Of a stretch of DNA of 6,756 nt, positions 1 through 5,811 are shown piece after piece. A program made the translations under genes and the position numbers. The stretch lies in assembly GCA_964589825.1 (NCBI GenBank), contig CAZPUS010000075.1:1-6756 (forward strand). The letters are read 5' to 3'. Positions within the stretch are counted from its first letter, which is position 1. Each line of letters opens with the position of its first letter. This DNA is from CAZPUS01 sp964589825. Lineage in GTDB: Bacteria; Fibrobacterota; Chitinivibrionia; Chitinivibrionales; WJKA01. The notes under the pieces were generated by a model, which was not told the origin of the DNA, searched no databases, and saw nothing but the letters and a program-made list of their open reading frames with translations.

Positions 1-66
1 TAAAAAAATGTCTACTTTTTCAGAGCACCATCACTGTATGCGTACCCATCCAATATATACGTCTTG

Positions 67-2055
67 TTAAAACGATTTTGAAAAAGTGAGTTGCACCGCA
101 TTGGGGCTGAATCCTATATGCATGTGTACGCCGGTTGCGGCGGTTGAGATATAGTGCGGGTTTTCTTTGCGAAGGAAAAAGGCTACACCGGAGAGTATCG
201 CGAGTCCTCCGGCGGTATAAAAAGATATGTTACCTGTGCGACGATACGCACGACCGGTGTTGTATCTGTTTTTATATGCGTCTTTATATGCGTCCCACGT
301 GGAATCTGACGGATTTTGCTGATAATCATCATACAGGTCCTGTGCGCTGTCGAGCGGGAGACCTTCGGCCAGTGTATACATCGTGAATCCCAGTCCTGCG
401 CAGACTCCGCAACCGAGCATGAGATACAGACTTTTTCTCCGGTGCGGATATAGATATTTATGACCGATATCCCACTTGTACTGCAGGTAATCGTTCGATT
501 CGCGCCATCCATGTGCAAGCCGGGTAAGGTAATGATCCACGTCCTTCCCGAACGTTTTAAAGTATTTATATTCCTGAAGCGTGGCATTGTACTTTGATAT
601 GGGGGTGTATTGCTCTATACGCTGCACATGCCGCGTCCATGTACGATACGTACTTCTGGAAATAGTGTCATCCTTGAGCTGTTTATACTCGGTGGCGGAA
701 AGGGGGGCGATAGCGTGGTATTGCTGAAAATCCTCGTGCTCATACCCGGACATTTCGGCAATTTCTTCTGTATTGGTAATATGGGGTGCCCACATTTCGT
801 AGGTTTCCGTCGAGATGTTATTTGGCGCTATATGGCGTAAAAAGTCCGAAACAGAAAGCCGCCTGATGGAATAATACCTCCTGAATGTAGCCACATCATG
901 TCCGTGTGCAAAAAGTGTATCAATATCGGAAGGAGCAATATCGTTGCCGCAAAGGAAGTGAAGATCCGAAGAGGCCATGTTGTGCGTAAGAGACCAGAGG
1001 TATATATCCAGCGAGTTGCACCCTGCGGCCTTTGCATCGTCGTATTCTTTGAGACTGCCGTTATGAGATTGAATTTTGCGGTAGTCGTTTATAGAAAGGC
1101 CGAGGTGTTTTAACCGGATAAGATCGGATAACGATCCGCCGATTTTTTTTATTTCCACAAACTCGTTTTGTGCAATCCCTGCTTCTATCATTTTACGGTA
1201 GGAGGAATCGGCTGAGAGACCGAGACGTAAAAGCGCTTTATATGCATCCACCGTTAATTGCGATCCGGGATAGTTAGCCCATGTATTGTATTGTGTATAA
1301 CTGCCACCCGCATTTCGCAGGGCTCTTTTTTCCGCGTGTGACAGTATAGTGACGGCATACGTTTCCTTTGTATTCAGAGGCACCTGGAATCTAACCGGTG
1401 CTACAAGGACTTTTCTATGCCTGACGCGCCATGATTTGTTGATGTCCTGATAATCGGCTCCAAACATGAGCATAAAGCCCTTGCCCAGGTTACTATGCTG
1501 TTTCTTTTCCGTCCACTCGGAAACCTTATATATCCGTATGTCAACCACGATGGAGATACCGCTGTACGAATCATCTATTTCTTCCCTGAAGGTATGGGCC
1601 TTTTCCTCCGACATTGGTATGTATGAACCTTTTCTAAAAAAAAATTTGCCGGCTTCATCAGGATAAAACTGATTGCTCCATATCGAAAAGTCGCTGTCAA
1701 ATACGAATCCTTTTTTATGAAAATCGTATGTGATATCATCCTCGGATATTTCTATCCTGATGCGGTAGACACGGCGTCTGTTATGCCGTATTTCTTTGTA
1801 ATATGGTGATTTTTGGTTTATGTCGAATTCATTATCATCTGTTGCAAATGCACAATCATCAGAAAGGAGGGAGCCGTAGTCAACGATATCGGTATTGTAT
1901 TCTTTCCCAAAAAAGGCTTCTCTTAATACCCATGAGTTATGTCGCAGGTCCACGAAATCAGATGAGGGAACTTTTTCAAGTGAGATAGAATTTTCTGCAA
2001 GGGATACTTTGGCGAAGAATGAAAGCGGTATAAGGAAAATGATGATGTTTTTCAT
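67..2055 (-). CDS. Secreted/periplasmic protein with tandem 13-14-residue repeats and a C-terminal membrane helix pair
   Basis: Not a family I recognise. The 662-residue product begins with a signal peptide (residues 1-20: basic MKN start, hydrophobic core, cleavage expected after SLA). Residues about 85-235 are rich in beta-type segments with many Arg and Lys. Residues about 267-520 form an array of degenerate 13-14-residue repeats (annotated separately). Residues 542-562 and 611-628 are hydrophobic and probably membrane-spanning, separated by an acidic, Tyr/Asp-rich loop; a short tail ends in Lys-Ser-Phe. An in-frame ATG lies 14 codons upstream (2097), but 2055 is preferred because AAGGAAC precedes it at about 7 bases and the signal peptide then starts directly. 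The gene follows the DprA-like gene after 109 bases and could be its co-transcribed distal gene or have its own promoter. The coding sequence is sound; the function is unknown. An envelope scaffold or surface-binding protein is the likeliest guess. Confidence 0.88.
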   Translation of the reverse strand: MKNIIIFLIPLSFFAKVSLAENSISLEKVPSSDFVDLRHNSWVLREAFFGKEYNTDIVDYGSLLSDDCAFATDDNEFDINQKSPYYKEIRHNRRRVYRIRIEISEDDITYDFHKKGFVFDSDFSIWSNQFYPDEAGKFFFRKGSYIPMSEEKAHTFREEIDDSYSGISIVVDIRIYKVSEWTEKKQHSNLGKGFMLMFGADYQDINKSWRVRHRKVLVAPVRFQVPLNTKETYAVTILSHAEKRALRNAGGSYTQYNTWANYPGSQLTVDAYKALLRLGLSADSSYRKMIEAGIAQNEFVEIKKIGGSLSDLIRLKHLGLSINDYRKIQSHNGSLKEYDDAKAAGCNSLDIYLWSLTHNMASSDLHFLCGNDIAPSDIDTLFAHGHDVATFRRYYSIRRLSVSDFLRHIAPNNISTETYEMWAPHITNTEEIAEMSGYEHEDFQQYHAIAPLSATEYKQLKDDTISRSTYRTWTRHVQRIEQYTPISKYNATLQEYKYFKTFGKDVDHYLTRLAHGWRESNDYLQYKWDIGHKYLYPHRRKSLYLMLGCGVCAGLGFTMYTLAEGLPLDSAQDLYDDYQQNPSDSTWDAYKDAYKNRYNTGRAYRRTGNISFYTAGGLAILSGVAFFLRKENPHYISTAATGVHMHIGFSPNAVQLTFSKSF
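496..1257 (-). repeat. Coding region for about 19 tandem 13-14-residue repeats
   Basis: Within the large secreted protein, residues about 267-520 can be laid out by eye as successive units of 13-14 residues. The loose consensus is Leu/Ile-Ser-x-x-(Asp/Glu)-Tyr-x-x-hydrophobic-x-x-x-Gly. Examples are LSINDYRKIQSHNG, SLKEYDDAKAAG, LSATEYKQLKDD and ISRSTYRTWTRH. The aromatic position is Tyr or Phe in most units and Leu or Ile in others. Each unit looks like one short helix closed by a Gly or polar turn. The repeats have diverged so far that no DNA-level repetition is visible, so the array is old rather than a recent slippage product. I cannot match it to TPR, Sel1, ankyrin, leucine-rich or pentapeptide repeats. 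Confidence 0.7.
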
Positions 2056-2164
2056 GGTATGTTCCTTGTGTATGAATGTCGTACGTTCCTTCTGCATATT
2101 TCTCTGATGTATGTGCCGCAGGTACAGTCACCGGAACACGAGCGGTGTATCCGGGCCGGCATGA

Positions 2165-3010
2165 TTACCGGAGGTATGCCGCTGCAGGGGTGAATATTTC
2201 ATCCGTCCACGTGTCGTTTGCCTCCTCATCCTGCGGGGGCATGTATACGCGTATGCTCTGGCGCAGGCAGGCACGCAGCAGGTGCATGGTGCCGGCAGAG
2301 GGGGTGGGGTCAAGAAGTAATACCCCCTCGCGCGCCATTGATGCCAGGGCGGTTATGTGATAGTGCCCGGGCAGACGCTCCTTATCGATCCCCGGGGGGA
2401 TATACGATACCAGGGCGCCTTCGGTTTCTATGGCCTGCTGTAGCGCTTCGCAGCCGGTGTAGCGCTGCTCGGCGAAGGCGGTGCTCTGCAGTGCCACACA
2501 TCGGCCCATGTGCTGCAGGGCGGTCGTGAGTATGCGTCGCTGGGCCGGGGTGTCGATTCCGCACACCAGGGTGTAGCCTTTGCGCACTAATGCGCTCACC
2601 TGTCTGCTGCAGCGGCGCACGGCTGCGGCATCGGGCAGCTCGCGCGGCATGACGAGCGCTACCGAGGCGCTGTCGAGCAGCGAGGCGTCACCGGTGGTAT
2701 ACAGTGCCGGCGGGGCATAGAGCCTGCGGTACATATGGCCGGGGTAGAGTGCGTCCTGCGGGGTAATGGCCCTGAACGTATCGGAGAGCAGCTCGAGAGT
2801 GCTTAGCAGGGGCGCATATGCGGCCCCCCGGGGATACCCCGTGTCATCGCCCTCCAGATACGCACGCGCGATCGCGGCGAAACTGGTGTAGGTGTGCAGC
2901 AGTTCTCTGGTGCTTACGTGCGCCTGCAACGTACCGATGTCAAGTATGCGCCCGCGTATGAGCGCGCTGTGCCAGAGAGCTTCGGTGTGGTGCTGGTTTT
3001 CGGGATGCAT
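2165..3010 (-). CDS. Divergent DprA/Smf-like Rossmann-fold protein
   Basis: The 281-residue product matches the DprA (DNA-processing protein A) plan. It has an N-terminal helical region (1-75), the entry motif LYP...LYAPPALYTTG (88-107 region), a Rossmann strand VALVMPR (107-113), the turn GYTLVCGID (145-153 region, equal to the usual SGLA-GID loop), GALVSYIPPG (about 188-197, equal to GxLISEyPPG), then LLLDPTPSAGT and RVYMPP (equal to vvEA-SGsl and VfavPG). DprA binds single-stranded DNA and loads RecA in natural transformation. Here the strongly conserved F-RNRII segment is replaced by HYHITALASMA, and the GSR and SGLA motifs are degenerate. It is therefore either a specialised paralogue or a decayed copy with altered DNA binding. 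The frame is intact and clearly GC-rich compared with its neighbours, suggesting a different origin. The ribosome site before ATG 3010 is weak (AAAGAAC). The gene starts 27 bases after the 34-residue membrane protein gene, so it is likely in the same operon. Confidence 0.82.
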   Translation of the reverse strand: MHPENQHHTEALWHSALIRGRILDIGTLQAHVSTRELLHTYTSFAAIARAYLEGDDTGYPRGAAYAPLLSTLELLSDTFRAITPQDALYPGHMYRRLYAPPALYTTGDASLLDSASVALVMPRELPDAAAVRRCSRQVSALVRKGYTLVCGIDTPAQRRILTTALQHMGRCVALQSTAFAEQRYTGCEALQQAIETEGALVSYIPPGIDKERLPGHYHITALASMAREGVLLLDPTPSAGTMHLLRACLRQSIRVYMPPQDEEANDTWTDEIFTPAAAYLR

Positions 3011-3037
3011 TGAAAGTTCTTTGAATGGATACGTTTT

Positions 3038-3142
3038 TTACTTTTTGACAGTTGTTTTGCCGGAGGTCAGCAGGTATCCTGCGATACCGGCGATTAATGC
3101 CACACCTGCCACTACCGCGATACTGATTCTTTTGTGCTGCAT
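3038..3142 (-). CDS. 34-residue single-helix membrane protein
   Basis: A short gene whose product is MQHKRISIAVVAGVALIAGI followed by AGYLLTSGKTTVKK. The start ATG at 3142 is preceded by an excellent AAAGGAGGAG ribosome site about 5 bases away, which is the main reason to call it. Basic residues at both ends (His-Lys-Arg at the N terminus, Lys-Thr-Thr-Val-Lys-Lys at the C terminus) flank one hydrophobic Gly/Ala-rich helix (residues 7-25) with GxxxA/GxxxG-like spacing that could support helix packing. It lies 19 bases after the zinc-ribbon gene and 27 bases before the DprA-like gene, all on the same strand. The function is unknown; a membrane partner of one of the neighbouring proteins is a reasonable guess. 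It is easily missed by annotation because of its length. Confidence 0.7.
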   Translation of the reverse strand: MQHKRISIAVVAGVALIAGIAGYLLTSGKTTVKK

Positions 3143-3161
3143 CTTCTCCTCCTTTACAGGG

Positions 3162-3797
3162 TTACCATACGCGTTCGATTGATTCTTTTTTATCTTTCGG
3201 GTACACCCACCCTCTTTTTCTCATGTGTTTACCAAGATTTTCCAATAGCGGATCGCCTCTTACCGCTTGACCAAGTGTGCGGTTATTCCATTCCCGGATA
3301 TAATCTTCTACCGTTATAACCGTTTTGGAATAGGTGAAATGTGCCTTGGGTACTACAGGAGGGAAACCCGGTGCACCAGGTACAATATGAAAAAAACCGC
3401 AAAAGATCGCGGTGGCGATCAGGAAAAAAACGAGAAGAAATAAAAGTTGGCGCGCACCTACATTTAATGATTTGCCACAGTATCTGCATTGAATAGCTTC
3501 TTTTTTAATGTATTCTGCGCAGTAGAAGCATTTTTTAAGCTGGCCGGTATCATGGGGTGCATCTTGCGGTGTTCCGGCGGTGTTACCGGTATATTCTTCT
3601 TTTGGTGCAGAAGCCGAGGCAATGCAGGAGGCGCAGTAGGGCGTATTGTGGTCCCAGCGGATATCGCCGGGATTGAGAGGGGCCTTACAGTCATGACACG
3701 TTAGAGTGGCGGCACAATCGTAACACAGAGGTGTCTCCCGTGTGCCGAAGTTGTCAAGTGCGTTTAGGTTGTTTCCACAATGAGAACAGGTGTTCAT
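3162..3797 (-). CDS. Membrane-anchored protein with LIM-like zinc module plus zinc ribbon
   Basis: The 211-residue product starts with eight cysteines in four CxxC knuckles (C4/C7, C25/C28, C34/C37, C55/C58). The spacing is C-x2-C-x17-C-x2-C-x5-C-x2-C-x17-C-x2-C, resembling a LIM-type double zinc finger with Cys instead of His and a longer central spacer. A polar linker follows, then a second zinc ribbon (C90/C93 and C104/C107, CFYCAEYIKKEAIQCRYCG) of the kind common at the front of small bacterial membrane proteins. One membrane helix lies at about 117-138. The last 70 residues are basic and unassigned. ATG 3797 is chosen over the in-frame upstream ATG 3869 because GGAG lies about 8 bases before it, its paralogue starts at the same place, and the upstream codons belong to the duplicated spacer. 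The protein is probably cytoplasmic at its N terminus. The zinc modules probably bind protein or nucleic acid; the partner is unknown. Confidence 0.85.
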   Translation of the reverse strand: MNTCSHCGNNLNALDNFGTRETPLCYDCAATLTCHDCKAPLNPGDIRWDHNTPYCASCIASASAPKEEYTGNTAGTPQDAPHDTGQLKKCFYCAEYIKKEAIQCRYCGKSLNVGARQLLFLLVFFLIATAIFCGFFHIVPGAPGFPPVVPKAHFTYSKTVITVEDYIREWNNRTLGQAVRGDPLLENLGKHMRKRGWVYPKDKKESIERVW

Positions 3798-3957
3798 AGT
3801 CGCATCTCCATTGTGAGGCAGTTTTTTTCGTCTGCGTACATGAATACGTTCATTTCTCGTTATTCCCAAACGCCGCCCAGAACAGGCAAAACAGCCATCC
3901 CAGGCCGGACCATCCGAGAAAAATATTCAGAAAAAGCACCCACCCCTTGCTGTCGTG
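3793..3957. repeat. 165-base near-identical direct repeat, copy A
   Basis: This block matches 4454-4618 at every base but one (T at 3822, G at 4483). It covers the last 35 codons and stop of the upstream immunity-family domain, the whole 52-base spacer with its ribosome site, and the ATG of the next zinc-finger gene. Identity drops sharply outside it: above 3957 the two copies share only about two thirds of bases, and below 3793 the zinc-finger coding sequences are related but diverged. This sharp edge indicates recent duplication or gene conversion rather than slow divergence. Confidence 0.95.
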
Positions 3958-4458
3958 TTCGCGATGATAGGCGATAACTGCTGGAATGAAATACAAAAAG
4001 ACGGCGAGTATGCCGCCTACGAATAGTACGAATATCAAAAAAAGCGGAAGGGGATTATTCACATTGAGCATGGAGAACAGTACGATAATCAGCAGGATAA
4101 TGCTAATGCCCAGTACGGATGTATTGCGCACCCACAAACGTGATTTTTTCTTTGTTTTATTGTTATCGTTTTGATAATTATTGGTCGGGTATTTTTTGTA
4201 CAGGCTGTTTTTATTTCTGTTTTCCTGGGATGCAAGGAACTCCTCCTCGGACTGTTTTTGAGATTTTTCTAAAAGTGACTCGGCACAGGTGAGGCAATAT
4301 GGATTCTGTTCTTTCCAAAGGGTATCGGACGGTTCGATGGCAGCGTTACAGTTGCTGCAGGTTAATAGGGCGGCACAGCCGTAACATAAAGGCATTTCTC
4401 GGGTGCCGTGATTTTCGAGTATCCCCATATTTTTTTCACAATGAGCACAGGTTTTCAT
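3850..4458 (-). CDS. LIM-like zinc module fused to a superinfection-immunity-family membrane domain
   Basis: The 202-residue product has the same eight-cysteine module as its downstream neighbour (C4, C7, C25, C28, C34, C37, C55, C58, identical spacing). A low-complexity Glu/Gln then Asn/Lys linker follows (about 60-107). Hydrophobic helices lie at about 113-129, 134-157 and 169-196. Residues 155-196 carry the pattern YFIPAVIAYHRxH then LNIFLGWSGLGW and FWAA, which fits the superinfection immunity family (PF14373, named for T4 Imm, an inner-membrane protein that blocks DNA entry by a second phage). The last 35 residues are identical to those of the 66-residue protein upstream, because they are encoded in the duplicated block. 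ATG 4458 is favoured over ATG 4530 for the same reasons as in the paralogue. The linker-coding DNA near 4141-4200 is very AT-rich, unlike the rest. Role inferred: a zinc-sensing or partner-binding head tethered to the membrane. Confidence 0.85.
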   Translation of the reverse strand: MKTCAHCEKNMGILENHGTREMPLCYGCAALLTCSNCNAAIEPSDTLWKEQNPYCLTCAESLLEKSQKQSEEEFLASQENRNKNSLYKKYPTNNYQNDNNKTKKKSRLWVRNTSVLGISIILLIIVLFSMLNVNNPLPLFLIFVLFVGGILAVFLYFIPAVIAYHREHDSKGWVLFLNIFLGWSGLGWLFCLFWAAFGNNEK

Positions 4459-4618
4459 AGTCGCATCTCCATTGTGAGGCAGGTTTTTTCGTCTGCGTAC
4501 ATGAATACGTTCATTTCTCGTTATTCCCAAACGCCGCCCAGAACAGGCAAAACAGCCATCCCAGGCCGGACCATCCGAGAAAAATATTCAGAAAAAGCAC
4601 CCACCCCTTGCTGTCGTG
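4454..4618. repeat. 165-base near-identical direct repeat, copy B
   Basis: Partner of 3793-3957, offset by exactly 661 bases, with a single substitution. It spans the 3' end of the 66-residue immunity-family gene, the 52-base spacer and the start codon of the fusion gene. Because both copies carry the same ribosome site and spacer, the two zinc-finger genes should have the same translation-initiation region. The direct repeats could recombine and delete the 661-base unit, removing the fusion gene while keeping an intact gene order. Confidence 0.95.
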
Positions 4619-4711
4619 CTGCCTGTTATAGGCAATGATTGAGGGGATGAAATACACGAAAACACCTGCGATACCGCCGATTACGATAAGAATAGGAATA
4701 AATGCTTCCAT
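4511..4711 (-). CDS. Superinfection-immunity-family small membrane protein (PF14373-like)
   Basis: The 66-residue product has two hydrophobic helices (about 3-25 and 34-61) separated by a charged turn (HDSK). The pattern YFIPSIIAYNRxH followed by LNIFLGWSGLGW and FWAAFGN fits the superinfection immunity family, whose founder T4 Imm sits in the inner membrane and stops DNA injection by related phages. Most bacterial members have no tested function. The start is well supported: AAGGAGG lies about 5 bases before ATG 4711. The 3' half is shared almost base for base with the fusion gene downstream. It begins after a 113-base AT-rich gap with a candidate promoter, so it may head the zinc-finger/membrane gene group. 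Confidence 0.85.
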   Translation of the reverse strand: MEAFIPILIVIGGIAGVFVYFIPSIIAYNRQHDSKGWVLFLNIFLGWSGLGWLFCLFWAAFGNNEK

Positions 4712-4754
4712 AAAGCCTCCTTATAACTGAATGAGTAATTAATAGTACCAGCAA

Positions 4755-4783
4755 GGTATAGGCACATATTTGCTAAAAGTCAT
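4755..4783 (-). promoter_or_regulatory. Candidate sigma-70-type promoter for the 4711-to-2165 gene group
   Basis: Read on the minus strand, ATGACT (4778-4783) and TATACC (4755-4760) are separated by exactly 17 bases. Each hexamer matches the consensus at four of six positions. The site lies in the 113-base gap between the PH-domain gene and the 66-residue membrane protein gene, about 45 bases before the start codon. The match is modest and the region is AT-rich, so this is a candidate only; read-through from upstream is equally possible. Confidence 0.3.
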
Positions 4784-4824
4784 TTCGGTGGAGCATGATA
4801 TATAATATGTGAACGTTGCACTCA

Positions 4825-5190
4825 TTAGATGAGAATGTATTGGGAAAGAATTCGTTGTACTTCATAAATGTTGGCTTTTTTGTTAAATCTCTTTTCGATC
4901 GGAGTGGATATACTTCCAATCCATATTTTCAGTTCGGCATCGAGATCAAAATGCCCTGACGTTTCGATGCTGTAGAAGGTAATTTTTGAGTAGGGGATAG
5001 ATTGATATTCGATTTTTTTGCCGGTCATACCCTGCACGTCGATAATAATGAATCGCTTATCGGTGAAAACAAAGGTGTCCCGGATTATTTTGAAACCTGC
5101 CTGAATGCGTTCATTTTCTATAAGCAATTTCCCGTATTTTTCCTGTAGCCTTTCAATTTCCACTGTGCCTGCGTTTCCAAGTAGTCCCAT
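4825..5190 (-). CDS. Bacterial PH-domain protein (bPH_1, PF08000-like)
   Basis: The 121-residue product is almost entirely one pleckstrin-homology-like domain of the bacterial bPH_1 type. The family signature is easy to follow: IIRDTFVFTDKRFIIID (35-51 region), MTGKKIEYQSIPYSKI (about 55-70), FYSIETSGHFDLDAELKIWI (about 72-91) and a C-terminal helix ending YEVQRILSQYIL. These are small cytoplasmic beta-barrel proteins. Several crystal structures show oligomeric rings, but ligands and roles are largely unknown. The start ATG 5190 has AGGAG about 7 bases upstream. It lies 24 bases after the 70-residue gene, so the two are probably co-transcribed, and 113 bases before the immunity-family gene. 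Full length for the family; no oddities seen. Confidence 0.9.
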   Translation of the reverse strand: MGLLGNAGTVEIERLQEKYGKLLIENERIQAGFKIIRDTFVFTDKRFIIIDVQGMTGKKIEYQSIPYSKITFYSIETSGHFDLDAELKIWIGSISTPIEKRFNKKANIYEVQRILSQYILI

Positions 5191-5214
5191 AATAAACTCC
5201 TGTGTTAAAAGTGA

Positions 5215-5427
5215 TCAATCACCCTCGCGGCGCTGCAGCAGCCGAACCAGGGCATCCTCCAGCTGTCGGCGGGTTTCGTGCGATTCGTGTACGCGCTGCA
5301 GACAGTCGACGATGCGCTGCAGGGTCTTTTCTCTGTCATGTGCGCCAATGCGTGTACGTATGGCATCGAGCAGATCCGCGTCCGCCCCGACGTCTAGCTG
5401 TCTGTCAGATCCGTTTTGTGTACTCAT
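5215..5427 (-). CDS. 70-residue helical hypothetical protein
   Basis: No family recognised. The product is highly charged and, from about residue 15 to 66, looks like continuous amphipathic helix (LLDAIRTRIG, TLQRIVDCLQRVH, RRQLEDALVRLLQRR), possibly a short coiled coil or helical hairpin. It has no membrane segment or signal peptide. AAAGGTG lies about 7 bases before ATG 5427, and its start overlaps the stop of the upstream ORF by the four bases ATGA, a classic translational-coupling arrangement. The DNA is GC-rich, like the ribbon-helix-helix and DprA-like genes and unlike the PH gene 24 bases downstream. It could be a small partner or adaptor protein. Confidence 0.65.
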   Translation of the reverse strand: MSTQNGSDRQLDVGADADLLDAIRTRIGAHDREKTLQRIVDCLQRVHESHETRRQLEDALVRLLQRREGD

Positions 5428-5633
5428 AATTTCACACCTTTAAGAGTTATAACGAGATCGGGTACTACAACATCGATAGATACAACCGCGGCAGTCGATA
5501 CATATTTAAGCACGATCTTCATATACCTGTTTTTTGCTACTGAAACGATCTGATTCAACAGGCAATATAGTATTGTTGGTTGCCATTTCGTGTCACAGCG
5601 ATGTGTTTTTTTCTGTTCGAGTTGCCGTATCAC
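5424..5633 (-). CDS. Doubtful 69-residue hypothetical ORF, start uncertain
   Basis: This frame ends in TGA within the ATGA overlap with the start of the 70-residue gene, the strongest reason to believe it is translated. The longest version starts at GTG 5633 with AAAGGA about 8 bases upstream. A shorter version starts at ATG 5522 and would give 32 residues rich in beta-forming Val, Ile and Leu (MKIVLKYVSTAAVVSIDVVV and on). No family is recognised, codon use is not distinctive, and the N-terminal part (four Lys/Arg-rich and two Cys-containing segments) looks arbitrary. It could instead be untranslated leader, or serve as a leader peptide coupled to the downstream gene. Confidence 0.35.
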   Translation of the reverse strand: MIRQLEQKKTHRCDTKWQPTILYCLLNQIVSVAKNRYMKIVLKYVSTAAVVSIDVVVPDLVITLKGVKL

Positions 5634-5769
5634 CGTTGCATCCTTTCTTTACCCACCTCATAACCCGGTGACGCCATCGGTATGTCATCCGCCCGAATAC
5701 TGCATTATCCTGAAAAAAGGAGGGCGAGGGCATACATCTCTGCTTCTGCACACACTGCAACAAGCTAAC

Positions 5770-5787
5770 GGTGTAAATACACCAATT
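5770..5787. promoter_or_regulatory. Candidate operator: palindrome GGTGTAAATACACC plus flanking AATT
   Basis: Positions 5770-5783 form the palindrome GGTGTA-AA-TACACC (six-base arms). The 13 bases 5775-5787 (AAATACACCAATT) recur in inverted orientation at 6086-6098, so the pair brackets the ribbon-helix-helix gene. Its place downstream of the regulator and upstream of the 69- and 70-residue ORFs suits an operator for the following genes. A role as binding site for the adjacent regulator is inferred; no experimental motif is known to me. Confidence 0.45.
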
Positions 5788-5811
5788 AGTAATAAAAAAA
5801 CACCACACTCA

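Noticed and set aside
1..66. Possible terminator after the large secreted-protein gene
   Set aside because: On the minus strand there is a T-run at positions 8-1, but I find no stable stem before it.
3798..3869. N-terminal extension of the zinc-finger proteins (MGITRNERIHVRRRKK)
   Set aside because: The extension is encoded by the duplicated spacer and overlaps the end of the upstream gene; the internal ATG has a ribosome site and begins directly with the cysteine module.
4821..4833. CTCAT-TAG-ATGAG inverted repeat at the PH gene stop
   Set aside because: The stem is only five bases and no T-run follows, so it is not a convincing terminator.
5202..5443. Plus-strand ORFs opposite the 70-residue gene
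   Set aside because: They are Ser/Arg/Cys-rich shadows of the GC-rich minus-strand gene and lack ribosome sites.
67..5633. Integron cassette array, because many unlike small genes run in one direction
   Set aside because: The intergenic gaps lack recognisable attC core sites (GTTRRRY with partner) and several gaps are too short to hold them.
5593..5808. 71-codon minus-strand ORF starting ATG TGG TGT TTT
   Set aside because: It starts in a T-run just after the regulator stop, overlaps the candidate operator and the other small ORF, and its Cys/Trp-rich product has no domain-like character.
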